Assembly (NCBI GenBank): GCA_030490835.1
Contig: CM059971.1
Coordinates: 122,978,564-123,042,563 of the forward strand
DNA from: Annona cherimola
Lineage: Eukaryota; Streptophyta; Magnoliopsida; Magnoliales; Annonaceae
Length of the DNA: 64,000 bases
Direction: 5' to 3'
Shown here: piece by piece, positions 1-11,900 of the stretch
Numbering within the stretch: the stretch's first letter is position 1
Layout of the letters: each line of letters opens with the position of its first letter
The notes under the pieces: generated by a model
What the model was told of the DNA's origin: nothing
The model's input: only the letters and a program-made list of their open reading frames with translations
Database searches by the model: none
Made by a program: the position numbers and the translations under genes

Positions 1-137
1 CTTCTGAGGCTTAGTGGGCTAGAGCTTGGCTAAGCCCATGGCTAAGCCCATGACTTTTGGGTGGGCCGTTGTAGAGGCTCCAAAATAGTAGAGAAGCCTA
101 CTTCTGAGGCTTAGTGGGCTAGAGCTTGACTAAGCCC
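1..137. repeat. Partial tandem repeat, 100-bp period, cut by the window edge
   Basis: The block starting at base 1 (cttctgaggcttagtgggct...) recurs starting at base 101 with about one change in 37 bases, so the period is 100 bp. Only one full unit and part of a second are visible. The block is GC-richer than the DNA that follows. Open frames across it (for example 140-430) show no family resemblance and are taken as chance. The array probably continues upstream of the window. Confidence 0.75.
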
Positions 138-367
138 GTTTGTTTTGTCTGGTGGGCTGCTTTGTGGAGCCCGTTGAGGTGGCCTGTGGGAGCTTTGCTC
201 TTTGTGGGCCGAATCTGGTTGTTGAAAAGCCTGCTTCGAGGCTTGGTGGAGCTTCACTCCTGGGGGTTGAGTGTGGGAGGGCCCGCTTAGCTGGCTTGAA
301 TTTTCTTTCACATTGGATTTGCTTGGGCTTGAATCTCTATTCCATTTTATCTATTTTTGAACCCAAC

Positions 368-997
368 GGCGGGGGTGTCAACACTCAGGTTAGGATATTT
401 TTAATTTTAACTTTATTTATAAAATCTTAACTTAAATTCTTTATCTAACCTTATTTTTAAGCCAACCCAATCATAAGTTAAACTCATAAAAATCAGCTTG
501 GTTGAGGTTACAAATCGGGTTAACTGGTAGTAGTAGGAGGAACATAATGGAAGTTTTAGTTTTAAATATTTTTTATCTACGTTTTGCCTATTATTTTTAC
601 AATATGCGATTTTGTGTTGATAAAAATATCATATTTAAAATATTTTTGACTTGATTAAATTAAATTATTTTATACTAAAAATAAATTTAATCCTTCTAGT
701 TTATGAGTTATACATTGTATATATATCAACATAATTGCTAATTGATGTTATTTAAAATAATGATATTTAATTAATGGATCTGCGTATCATATGATTCAAT
801 GCATCACTTAACAATAATATTGAATATGGCCAATCTTGTATGATCATTTTTAAACAATATATTATATTACATATCACGCGCACAAAATCGGATTAGGTAG
901 ACCAGCACTCTAAACTAAACCAGCTCACTTGTTTAAACTGGGAAATTAGGACAAGTTAGTCGAATTTAGGTCAAGACAGATCCTATTTAGACACCCA
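368..997. mobile_element. Degenerate hAT-like element
   Basis: The left edge reads gggggtgtcaacactcaggt and the right edge, reverse complemented, begins gatgggtgtctaaatagg. This resembles the GGGTGT-type termini of other hAT-like elements in the window. The interior is AT-rich with no coding sequence. I could not find a matching target-site duplication, so the borders are approximate. Confidence 0.35.
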
Positions 998-1889
998 TCA
1001 AGATGTCCTCCCAATTGAGACGCAAAAGACGAAATAAGGGATAACAAGGAGACCCTAATTTGAAATTTATCCTACCTTCAACTCGTGAATGTGTTGGTAT
1101 TTCCTTTTCAGATCACCAAGTCCAAGATAATCGATGTCATAGTTCCTCCACTCTTTAAAAAAACAAAATTTTAATATCTTAATTACCTAATTACCTTACT
1201 TACGCACACGCTAACAACAATTTCAAACGGTGCCCAAAATGGCTACCGAATGTTAATATTTCTATCATTAATTCTACTATTTAAAAAATCTATCATTAGC
1301 TTAGATTATCATCGTATAGGTAGAATTTATGCAAGAGATTCGCGAATTCGCGGAAGCAATCTCATCGTACCATTCAAATTTGAGAATAAAAAATTGTCAT
1401 TATGAGACCTACTTAACATCATTTACAAGTGTTCAATCGGGGGGGAAAAACATCATTTACGAGTGATTTTTGAAACAGCTGCAGTCAAGGTTAACACAAC
1501 GCTATAATTCCTGCGCGATGAGTAGAAATTATGCGCGCCCAGATCTATTCACAACGGCGATTTATGAGCCGTAGAACCGTTAAAACCGTGAATTGCACAA
1601 CTGCACATCAGTGGACCAAAAGAGCCATCTGATGCAGTGGGATTCTCTAACCATCCACGGCAGGAAATTGATGCAACGGCCTACTGAATCAACGGCTTGG
1701 ATCACAACGTGACTCGTCAATTTCCCAAAAAAAAAAAAAAAATGGCGCAGCAAGAAGATCTTCATAATTCGTATTCCATCCATTCATTCCTAATAGACAG
1801 ACAGAAATTCAAATTTCCAACAGCAATCGAATCAGATATTTCCTGATGAAGACTAAATGCCATCATCCATCGAAGAAAAGCCGAGACAA
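998..1889. other. Intergenic, nothing recognised
   Basis: AT-rich spacer that includes the 3' flank of the minus-strand gene at 1890-2216. A run of about 15 A sits near 1727-1741. An open frame at 1580-1783 on the minus strand has no recognisable product and runs through this A-tract. Confidence 0.5.
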
Positions 1890-2216
1890 TCAATCTCTAG
1901 TCTCTCCATCACCATCATCGAAGTCGTCGTCATCATCAAAATCGTGGTCGAGATCCTCGGTCTCCGAGACATCCTCTTCATCAGTGCCCTCGTTCTCATC
2001 TTCTTCGAACTCTTCCTCGTAGCGGGCGCGGCCGCGGGCGTAGCTGCGTGAAAACTCCAATTGGAGTCTGGGAACAGAGTTGAGGGTCAGGAAATGCTCG
2101 ACACAAACCGTTGGATCGGCGGCGGCCATGGAGCGATGAAGAATCGACGGCCGAGATGAGAGCGCCGCCAGCCTCCGGGCAGCCCTAGCTGATGCGATCG
2201 CCGCCGACCTTAGCAT
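1890..2216 (-). CDS. Small acidic protein with a presumed mitochondrial presequence
   Basis: This is a 108-aa single-exon reading frame that I do not recognise by name. Residues 1-35 are rich in Ala, Arg and Ser with no acidic residue (MLRSAAIASARAARRLAALS at the start), as expected of a mitochondrial targeting peptide. A short middle part contains FSRSYARGRARYEEEF. Residues 68 onward are almost wholly Asp/Glu. The coding region is GC-rich compared with its flanks. The start is supported by an upstream TATA box and telo-box at spacings that fit a short 5' leader. An in-frame second Met (residue 30) is less likely because it would remove the presequence. The product may be an organellar accessory protein; that is inference from targeting and promoter type only. 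Some plant families of this kind are annotated only as expressed proteins. Confidence 0.7.
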   Translation of the reverse strand: MLRSAAIASARAARRLAALSSRPSILHRSMAAADPTVCVEHFLTLNSVPRLQLEFSRSYARGRARYEEEFEEDENEGTDEEDVSETEDLDHDFDDDDDFDDGDGETRD

Positions 2217-2235
2217 GTTTCCTCTCCACTCTTCC

Positions 2236-2330
2236 TGGGTTTAGGGTTTTAGCAAAATTTCCTTTAAGTAAGACAGTATTTATAGAAAGCCTGTTTTACA
2301 CGTGGCAAATCATGATTGGACCACGTGGCT
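2236..2330 (-). promoter_or_regulatory. Core promoter: telo-box, TATA box, CCAAT and two G-boxes
   Basis: Read on the minus strand toward the gene at 1890-2216: a G-box CACGTG at 2322-2327, CCAAT at 2314-2318, a second CACGTG at 2299-2304, TATAAATA at 2277-2284, and a telo-box (AAACCCTAAACCC) near 2237-2250, about at the expected transcription start. Telo-boxes next to TATA boxes are known from plant genes for translation and organelle biogenesis. G-boxes bind bZIP/bHLH factors. The sites are seen in the sequence; function is inferred from spacing. Confidence 0.65.
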
Positions 2331-2611
2331 ATCAAGGCTCGAATCTAGAAAAGCCTGTGATAGTCTCGAAGAGACGTGGAGTGTAGCGGATGATACTCTG
2401 GCCCTCGAAGACTCCTGCAAAATCGTGATATAAATGTGCCCGTACGAATAGCTCTGTAAATGTTTAATCAGATGTTTCTCTCCTATGTTAAGCTAGCTAC
2501 ACGTAACATATAACGCGATTTTTTACAATACAAATCATGTTTTCATTAGTCTCCAATGCCTTCACTTGTTTAATTACTTATATCCACAAAATTTCCCTCC
2601 TCATTCTCTTT

Positions 2612-2882
2612 GTGTGTGTTTGGCAAGTGATAAAAAATATCAAGTTAATTTAAAACTTTTCACTCTCTACAACTATCATATTTTTTAATTATTTTTTCAC
2701 GTATTCCTATACAACTACCCTACTTTTCAATCATTTCTACGCAACTATCCATACAACTAACCTATCTATTTTAACTTTATCCTCTTTACTACTCATCATT
2801 ACCCCTATCATATCACGTCATTTGATAATTTTTACTCTCCAAAACTTTTCATTAAAAGTTTTATTCATTACCAAACACATCC
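2612..2882 (-). mobile_element. Tourist-like MITE, copy 1
   Basis: About 270 bp, with terminal GTGTGTTTGGCA and inverted CCAAACACA ends and the family's internal motifs (aaaacttttcactctctaca, ttttttaattattttttcac). Same orientation as the copies at 5397 and 49766. Target duplication not clear. Confidence 0.75.
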
Positions 2883-4125
2883 TTTAATTAAAAAAAAAAC
2901 TGTTAAAGATTTGTGGATAAGAATGTCTTATATTTAAAAGGGTTTCTGACAATCAAAATTTTTTAGTTCTTAATTTTAACCTTACAAGTTGGGGTGCAAC
3001 ATGAGCTCTTGAAATTTGAGTTCATTTAACTATAATTTTAATTTTATTTATAAAATATTAATTCTAACCCTATTTCTAGATTCTAATTCTCAAAATTAAG
3101 TTGATAAATTTACATTATATTTAAGAGGAATGAGTTTAGAATTTTATATAAATATTTAATAATAACAAATGGTGTAAGTAAACATAATAATACATAATTA
3201 AACTACATATTTTTAAATATAAAGAATATTTTTAGAAGAAAATTTAATATAAAAAATGAGATAAAGGAAGAAAATTACTAGACGTGAAAGTTAATGATAA
3301 AATTAAATATTTTATTTATAATATAATTACAATAAGCCAAACATGTATTCAAATATAAATATAAATAACATAAAATATAAATAAATATTATTTAAATATT
3401 ATATATACTACATATTTTATAAAAATATAAAATTAGAAATTAGACTCGAGTTCACTTGAACCCTAACCATATCATATTTACAAATTAGATTTTTCATATT
3501 CACATTATAAAAATACAAGTTTTAACACTGCTAGAATTTAAATTTGAGCTCAACTTGGCACCCTTACTTATAGTTCCATATTTTCTTATATATAAAAATA
3601 AGTAGCCTCGACATAAAAGAAATAAAATAAGTAGCCAATCCCTCTTTTAGCTAACGAAAATAAAAAATTTAACTTATGGTAAAGATAAATTTTACTTCGT
3701 AGTGATGTTTTAAAAAATATAAGCTACCCTTCATTAATTGCAAGATCTTAGCCTGTAATTGTGGCTGGCCCGTCCGGGCATCGTCAAAGCGGCAGGTATT
3801 CTATAGTATTCCCGATTATTTACTGCTCCTCTCTTGATCTTGAATCCTCGATAGTTATTGTAGCGATGATTTTAGAAATTCAATATTTAATCGGCTGATG
3901 AAAATTTGGTGAATTATTTAATTTTCTACGATTGAGACCATCAAAGGACATCTTTTGAATCATCCTCGATCTCTGCAGTCAGATGGTCAAATCGGCTTGG
4001 TGCCTCCAATTTGAGGGTTTCCAGTCAAAGAGAAAATTCGTTACTAAAGACGAACGAAGAGATTTGACGAATTTAAAAATTGTATAAGTTGTTGCACATA
4101 GCTACAAAAAGTGATAATCCCGTTA
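2883..4125. other. AT-rich intergenic spacer
   Basis: No gene, RNA gene or well-bounded element recognised. One short GC-richer patch at about 3760-3800 has no frame of note. Confidence 0.5.
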
Positions 4126-4387
4126 GTGTATTTGTTTACACTAAAACATTTTAAGTTACAATTTTTCATTTTCCATAATTATTTTATTTTTCAATTATTT
4201 TTTTTACTTATTCTCATACAACTAAGTTACTTTTCAATTATTTTTACATAACTTTCCATACATTAAACCAGTGTATTTAACTTTACTCTTTTCACTTTAT
4301 TTCATCATATTACTTCATTTTATTTCATTTCAAAAACTTTTAGATAAGAATTTTTCATAAAAATTTTTATCACTTCCAAAACACGCC
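4126..4387 (-). mobile_element. Tourist-like MITE, copy 2
   Basis: Diverged copy flanked by TTA on both sides (4123-4125 and 4388-4390). This is the 3-bp duplication typical of PIF/Harbinger elements. Termini read gtgtatttgttt and ccaaaacacgcc. Confidence 0.7.
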
Positions 4388-4521
4388 TTAAATATAAATT
4401 TCTAAAATTAATCATTTGTGTATGAAATAATTAACTATTACAAGTATTTCAAATTTCAAATTTTGCTAGCCATGATGTGACAATAAATAAATACATGCCT
4501 TTCAAGTAATAATTAAAATTT

Positions 4522-4755
4522 TCATTCTTTCTTGTCCTGAGATGATCCAATCTTTAACATACGACTCTGGGTTTGCCCAAGAATCTGTCCCAGACGTAAC
4601 TGGACAGGCCAGTTTTCAATTTCTCTCGTGGCCTTTTTGCAAACAGCAGTTACAGCTCTGTAGTACAGCAGCCTTTTCCTGAAAGATTTCCCCAACAGAT
4701 CTGTTTTGAAAAAAGAACAAACACAAAACGTGTCCGCGGTTCGAACTATAAACAT
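4522..4755 (-). other. Unassigned open frame, possible gene relic
   Basis: A 77-aa frame with a mixed, protein-like composition and an acceptor-like TTTTCAAAACAG inside it. I do not recognise any domain. It could be a leftover exon of a decayed gene or chance. No partner exons were found nearby. Confidence 0.15.
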
Positions 4756-4842
4756 ATTAATTTATTAATAACGTAAAGGATTAAAATAATATTTACAAAA
4801 GGAGTTGTATTCTGGGCAGAGTTGTTTTATAAGAGTACGAAG

Positions 4843-6047
4843 TAGGGGTGTAAATCGGGTCGGGTTGACTCGGGTTGGGACAAATACAACTCTAACTCAC
4901 CTTGTAAAATCTCAACCCAACCTACTTTCAACCTTACTTTTCACACCTTAACCCAACCCTATTTCAACCCATCTCAAATAGGTTCGGTTCGGGGTTAGAA
5001 ATCGGGCTAATAGATTACACATATTATCAATTTTAGTTAAGCTTTTGTTCACCCAAATTTCTAAAATAACAAAAAAGCAATGATAATTATAAAAAAATAA
5101 GTACTAAAAAGTTCTACGTAACTCAAAAGTGGAGGATAAGTTTTTTAATTAATTTATTTTTTTGCTTTTGTATTCTTTGAGCAATTGATGTCCCCTGCAA
5201 GTCAAAAAGTGAAAGCCAAGTAAAAGTATTGCAGTAAATTATGCAAAATGAAAAAATGAATATCATAGTCTTACTTACATTTTTAGTTGACTTCCAATCA
5301 AAGCTACAAACGTCTCAAATTCCCAATTGACCTGTTCGTTATTTCAAATTACCAATGCAAGCGAACATCTAAACAACCTATTTACAATGCAATATAGGGT
5401 ATGTTTAGCAATTGAAAGAAAAAGTCAATTAAAACTTTTCAATTTAAAACTTTTCACTCTCTACAATTATCATATTTTTAACTATCATATTTTTTAATTA
5501 TTTTTTCACATTTTCCTATACAACTACCTTACTTTTCAATCATTTATATAAAACTATCCACACAACTAATCTATCTATTTTAACTTTATTCTCTTTATTA
5601 CTTATCATTACCCATATTATATCACATAAGTTGATAACTTTTATTCTCCAAAACTTTTCATCAAAAGTTTTATTCATTACCAAACACACTCATAACCAAA
5701 TAATCCAAACATAATTTCACAACTAATTAACCAAATATATTTCCAAACCAAATAAATTCAAACAACATTTCACAACCAAATTGTCAAACATATTTACAAA
5801 CTCCACGTAATTTTATTTAAATATCCAAACAACATAAATGAAATACACTCTCATAAGCATATCAAAATACATATCTTATAAAATCGGGTTGACCGACCCC
5901 CTAACCCAGCTCAACCCGATTTTGAAAATCGGGTCGGGTTGAACCCGATTTTCAAAAACCGAATTTTCAAAATATCAACTCAACCATGGTATAAATCGGT
6001 CCGGGTTGATGGGGCTCGGGTTGAACCCGACCCTATTTACACCCCTA
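4843..6047. mobile_element. hAT-like non-autonomous transposon with 8-bp target duplication
   Basis: The element starts taggggtgtaaatcgggtcg and its other end reverse complements to taggggtgtaaatagggtcg, so the terminal inverted repeats agree at all but one of 20 positions. It is flanked on both sides by the perfect 8-bp duplication GTACGAAG (4835-4842 and 6048-6055), the hAT signature. The 1205-bp body is AT-rich between subterminal cgggtt-rich arms and has no transposase frame. It carries a Tourist-like MITE at 5397-5691, so that MITE inserted later. Confidence 0.9.
5397..5691 (-). mobile_element. Tourist-like MITE, copy 3, inside the hAT element
   Basis: Termini gggtatgtttagca and ccaaacacactc, flanked by ATA at 5394-5396 and 5692-5694. 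It contains a short internal duplication of the ctatcatatttt motif. Confidence 0.8.
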
Positions 6048-6176
6048 GTACGAAGCCTCCTATGGAAATCCAAGGAAAGGAGTTTCTGAATAAGTTATCA
6101 TATGATTTTAATAAGCGTCGTTTATCATTTATGTAAGGTTTAAATTCAGTTTTTACGCAGGTGATTTGTGAATACA

Positions 6177-6547
6177 CTCACTTAATTTTACTATAATTGC
6201 AAATATATTCATATCATTTCAGAAGTTACAAATAACCTCAATCAGAAATAACAAATAACTTCTATGTAGTTTGATCATATCTTCGCCATTATTACACTGC
6301 AATGATATATGACTATATTTGCCAAGATATGCAAATTACATTGGTATATTTGTAATTTTAAAAATTAAGTAAATATATTTGATTTTTGCAAATGTACTAA
6401 CGTAGTTTGTATATTTTTGCAAAGTGATAGTGCAATAACATTGTCATAACGATATAAGTATATTTGTAATTATAGTTAAACTATGTGGAATTGTTTTTGA
6501 TTTGTGAAACTATGCAAATATATTTGCAATTATGATCGAACTAAGTA
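6177..6547. repeat. Inverted-repeat AT-rich element
   Basis: The left arm (ttactataattgcaaatata...) is matched by the inverted right arm ending about 6547 (tttgcaattatgatcgaact), with repeated aaatatatttg motifs between. This fits a non-autonomous TIR element; no clear target duplication. Confidence 0.45.
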
Positions 6548-7379
6548 GACATATCTATAAGTTATGTTTTTATCCATATCTGTATATAGTGGTCCACATG
6601 GCATATGCGAGATTTGATATGGCTGTTAGAATGTATAATAATATATCAATTTATTCACAGCGATACATAATACATCAAGCTTGCTAACAAATAAAAATGC
6701 GTGCGTGATGTCCAAACCAAATCTTTCTTATCATATTTTAGTTGCATTTGCATGTAATCTTGAATATTCACGAGTTGTCCGTTGGCCATTGACGTCCCTG
6801 GCTATGATTAATAATATCCAAGTCTTTGCGTATGCATTATACATATATATTATTAACGTATAATCCAAATCCTTCTCAAATAATTCTTCTTATCTTTTAA
6901 TTAATTCCTTAGAGCATTTATGTAACTTGGGAAAAAAGACTAAAAATAATAATAAATTTTTATCAATAAAATGAGATAATTTTATCTGCATAATTATGCG
7001 TTCCTAAAATTTCTAGAGAATATAAAAATTAATCAGGCCAAGCATACAACTATTAAGCCATAAAACAACAACATCCATAATAAAAAAACTAAATTATTTT
7101 TATCTATGTCGATAATTTTAAAAATTCATCGTCCATATTAACACTTTTCTAAATCAATTTTATATATTCTAATAATGGCTGTTACTAATAAATTTAAAAG
7201 TTAAATGGGTTTTGAATGGTCAAAAATGCCCTTGAAGACATAATCACAGTCAATCTTAGCAATCTAGTACCATTTTTATTTATTTATAACTCATTTAACT
7301 TTGAAGTTTCACATAATGAGATTAATTTAGAAAAATATTGACAAACTTTTAAATTTTTTGCTATTAATTAAAATAACTT
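6548..7379. other. AT-rich intergenic spacer
   Basis: No gene or bounded repeat recognised. The open frame at 6681-6863 has no recognisable similarity. Confidence 0.45.
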
Positions 7380-7465
7380 TTTTTTTTTTTTTTGATCTCA
7401 TGGAGGTCACAAGCATCCATGCCTGAATGTGAAATCACTGGCCTAAGACCAGGTTCACAAAATAA
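7379..7465 (-). other. Possible end of a poly(A)-tailed insertion
   Basis: Read on the minus strand, about 70 bp of GC-balanced sequence (ggttcacaaa... region reversed) runs into a run of about 16 A. This is what the 3' end of a SINE, LINE or processed transcript insertion looks like. No 5' end or promoter boxes could be assigned. Confidence 0.25.
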
Positions 7466-8304
7466 CCTCTATATTAATTGAACTATACGGATCGCTGAAG
7501 TAATATTTGTAATTAAATTAAGAATACAAACCTAAAGCACTGAAAAGGTGCAGATAGAATATGAACGATAAGAAAGGGAAAAAAAAATTGCAACAGTGAA
7601 ATCACGATTATTTTGGTCGCAAAGATAAATCATGGAGGATTGGGCAATGAAGTGTATAACGTTTCCCACCGTCACTTCGAAAGTAAAAAAAAATGACAAG
7701 TGCGGGACCCACCCATATCCACTGTATAAATGCTTAATTTGTGGCTTACCAATATAATTAGAGCTGTATTCTATACACTCGGGGTGCACTTAAGCTTCAG
7801 TAGTATAACTGAGTGTAAAATATTTTCAAAATTTTTATGAAACGGTTAATTTAAGTATATTTAACATATGTATTAATTTTTAACATTTTTGGAAACTCGA
7901 AGATAATTTTTTTGATTTTTCAAATGACTAAAACAATCCTATTTTTGAAAAATAAAAAAATCTACAAGTCTCTAAAAATACTATTTTATACCATTGAAAA
8001 TATACATAAATAAACGGCAGAAAATATAAACAATGATTACAATAGGAAAGTATAAAAGGAAAGGATTGCCCATTTTCCATATAGTATTTCATATGGATTC
8101 TCGTTTTAGCCTTTACCAACACAAATTCACAGGTTTTCATAATGCTCATTGTCAAAATTAGTCCTCGAATTGTACGACTCAATACTCATGCTATGAAAAT
8201 ATAAACTTTTTCGCAGCTTGGTTCTACGTGGGAAAAACAGAGCTGCTGAAAAAATGGACCCATGGACCCGGATGGGTCCCCATTTATTTACAATGTTTCA
8301 ATGC
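7466..8304. other. Spacer with scattered fold-back element remnants
   Basis: Includes a piece of the fold-back family core (taagtatatttaacatatgt near 7852) but no intact borders. Minus-strand frames at 7532-7789 and 7928-8182 have no recognisable product. Confidence 0.35.
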
Positions 8305-8850
8305 ACTGGAGTGCAAAACTCATTTTTTAAATTTTTAAATAAAAGGTGTATTTGGCAAATAACAAAAAATGTCAAGTCAATCTAAAACTTTTCACTCTCC
8401 ACAACTATCATATTTTTTAATTATTTTTTTCACATTTTCCTATACAACTATCATACTTTTCAATAATTTCTACACAACTATCCACACAACTAACCAATTT
8501 ATTTTAACTTTATCTTCTTTACTACTCATCATTACCTCAATCATATCACATCATTTGACAACTTTTACTCTCCAAAACTTTTCATCAAAAATTTTATTCA
8601 TTACCAAACACAACAAAAATTGTTAATATCAGTATATCAAATTTTATCATTTTTGAGAATGTGCATATATATATATATTTATTTTTTCAAAGAAAGTATT
8701 TTAGTCATTTGAAAATGACTAAAATATTTTTTTAAAAAAACATATACAACTCCAACAATGATAAAATTTAATACATAAGTTAAACACATTTAGATTAACA
8801 TTTTAATTTTTTTTTTTTTAAAAAAAGGGGTTTTGCACCCATCTATGCGT
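8305..8850. mobile_element. Fold-back MITE interrupted by a Tourist-like MITE
   Basis: The left arm at 8305-8344 (tgcactggagtgcaaaac...) pairs with the inverted right arm ending near 8850 (ggggttttgcacccatctat). The Tourist-like MITE at 8345-8612 splits the left arm. The core shares the fold-back family motif also seen at 20730, 38130, 56928 and 58479. Confidence 0.55.
8345..8612 (-). mobile_element. Tourist-like MITE, copy 4
   Basis: Termini ggtgtatttggca and taccaaacaca with the full internal family sequence. The 85-aa open frame across it is a by-product of the MITE sequence, not a gene. Confidence 0.75.
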
Positions 8851-8854
8851 TGTA

Positions 8855-8860
8855 TTTATT
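8855..8860 (-). terminator. Candidate poly(A) signal for the acyl-CoA oxidase gene
   Basis: AATAAA on the minus strand, about 115 nt beyond the stop codon at 8974-8976. Its position fits plant near-upstream elements, but it lies in AT-rich DNA where such hexamers are common. Confidence 0.3.
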
Positions 8861-8973
8861 TTTTAAATAGTAAATACAGGCTCGCAGTCAGCTTATTAAT
8901 GGTACAAATGATAAGAAAGCCCTATTCGGCGCTTGGGAAAGGTCTGGAACGAGAGAGTGACCAGTTGTCGGGT

Positions 8974-11900
8974 TCATGAGTTTTGAACCGAGTACCACGA
9001 GTTCGCATCGATCCAGTCGAAAGCTATTGGACCGAGTAGGGCATCTGGGATTCCAAGGGAACCGACTACCGAGAGTGCATGGGGTCTGAGCTCACTGCAC
9101 AAGTGTGTAGCTTCTCTCCTCACAGCCATCGCATTAGCTGTTGACAGATAGCCATATCGGAGAAATGATGCATCCTCTTCTATGATAATCAACGCATACA
9201 TCGACCTGAGCAGTCCTACTACATCCTGCAGAAACATAAAAATATGCTGTTATGAAATTTAACAAGGGCTTAACATGCTATCGCCAACCAACCAACCAAC
9301 CATGACATGCGTAACCCCAAAAATCAGGTATCTCAGTAAGGCAAGTTGTATCCCGTTCCAAAACACCCGTTTTAATTCATTTAGCTATCTATCATCACCA
9401 GCTGCTAAGTCAGCATTCAGGGATATGTACCCGGCTCAGAAGCTCGTACTCGCAATCGCTCAACAAAACAACAGGGTAGCCCTGGAGTTACCTTCAGTGG
9501 TCCGGCACGCAATCCCATCTCAGCATCAACAAATGTCTGAAATATTGCTAAGTCTGCAAAGGCTCTAGCCAGGTCCTCCCCAAGTTGATAGCTCTGGCGC
9601 AAAAACAAAAATTCAATGCCCTGATAAGGAAGAACAGAGCTATAGAGCTTTCTAATACTTTAAGAGATCAACCAACCAGGATCAATGCGTATTCTCTGCT
9701 CTGTCCGTGTGCCTGGTGCTGGGAAACTTCGGCAGCAAAACGCTTCAATAAATCTCGCTCTCTCAAGCATAATATATCAGTCTGGCACAAAAAGTATGAT
9801 GTGTGCATATATGCTCAGGCGAAAATATAAAAACAACATAGCTGATAGAGCTGATGGCATAATTTACCTGGAACTGGATGCTCCTGAGATCGATGCTTGT
9901 TAACTGATCTGGAATAACAGGGCAAGGACCATTCATATGCTCTAAACCCAACCCTTCAAATGGCCTCTTTTTCTTCTGAGCAGATGTGTATTCAGCAAGG
10001 AGTGTCTTGCTAACCTGCTCTCACAAGATCCCCAATTGCCTCAGATGACTTGAAAAAACAAACAAATAGAAAATGATTGAGTATTATACCTGTTGCATCA
10101 ACACATGGTTATCTCCTTCGAATGTGGACTGCACGTCAAATTCACCTTTTAAATGTCCAATTCGGTTTTCTGTCTTCAGCCCTTGCCCACCACAGGCTTC
10201 ACGACACTCCTGATGTCAAAATCATAATTTTAAGAACAAAGTGGATTGGAAATTAGGAATAAACTTCATTGCTTTACTAATTTTTCTCGCCTGAAGGGTT
10301 CTCATGTTATGCCAGGTAAATGTGGCCTTGAAAGCACTTGAATAAATATGCAACGCTTTAACAGATTGTGGGCTCCTCTGTACATAAATTGTCTTTAGAT
10401 AGTTGGTCGCACAGCTCATGGCACACCTGTTTGCAACAGAATCCTGTAAGGAGATCCCTTGCTGTACAACAGGATAAAAGAACCCAATCTTTTATCCTAG
10501 CATGAAAAAAGAAAAAAGAAAAAGAAAGAGATCCTTGCACTATCATATGCATAGTTTTGCCAGGGGTGCAACTCCTAGGGAAATCCAATGTATGTCAATA
10601 GGAAAACTTTTGTACATAAAGGAGTTTATGCAGCTGCAATCATACATCTCTGTGCATGTCTCGGAACTTTCACCTCTGTGCTGAAGAATATCATATCCTT
10701 CTTGCTACCGATGTAAACAATGCACAAACTTGAACCAGCTATTTCTGCAACTCCTCAGTCTAATATCAAATTTCAGGCTCTTACACTGCTGAATCTATCA
10801 CTTGATTCTATGTAAAAAGGACAGTTACCCACTGACAATAATGTTTAGCCTGGGATGTTCCGTCACTTGAATACATAAGCTGGAAACCTAAAAAAATCAT
10901 CTGAAATTGGAAGCTGTGTTTGGTAGGAGCAAAATAAATTGTGGCGGAAACATATTGAGATGCTCGGCAATTTTTCTATCATCGACAGCATGCCTGAAAT
11001 GTGGATTAATGGAGAGAAAGTTTAATGATTAGAACCTGCAGGGAAGTGTTCTGTTTCCTTATCTCCAAGCAGAAATGTTCGATATTATCTACAATGAATC
11101 CTCTCAAGTCCCAAAGTACATGCAGCCTTAGCAACTCTCAATCTTTCTTTGTCATGGAATGGAGGTGAACATCTGGGTGACAGAATATTCAAGGTTCTCC
11201 TAGAAAGTGATTCAGATCAATTTTTCTAAGACAACAAACAGTCCTAGGCTATTTACAATATTTTGGGTGTGTTTGGGAATGAATAAAACTTTTGATGAAA
11301 AGTTTTGGAGAGTAAAAGTTGTCAAATGATGTGATATGATAGAGGTAATGATGAGTAGTAAAGAGAATAAAGTTAAAATAAATAGGTTAGTTGTGTGGAT
11401 AGTTGTGTAGAAATGATTGAAAAGTAGGGTAGTTGTATAGAAAAATGTGAAAAAATGATTAAAAAGTATGATAGTTGTGGAGAGTAAAAAGTTTTAGATT
11501 GAAAAGTTTTAACTTGACATTTTTTATTAATTGCCAAACACACCCTTTATATGCTGTAAATCAAGAGGACAGTGAAAAAGGACTAGTTTAACTTTGACAA
11601 CATTCAAATTGAACTAGTTGTACTCCAGAACCATGAAACAGGTATGCATGCAATCCCAGTCGCAGAAAAAATGTAATCATGAAAAGTGCGTGGGAAAATA
11701 TTACGTTTTTGCAAGAAGTGGTAGAAGCCTCCACTGATGAGTCGGGTAATCAAGAAGTAGAACTTCAGGCCCATTTTGTGATATTGAGAAAGCACGTCGA
11801 GATAAAGCATATCTTATGGCAATTGCCAAACCAATCTGACAATCCAGACTAGATGAGTTAGTTACATTGCTGTAGAATCCAAACCACTACCAGAAGTACA

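Noticed and set aside
4725..4755. ggttcgaact, resembling a tRNA B box
   Set aside because: No A box at the right distance, no cloverleaf, no terminator; chance match.
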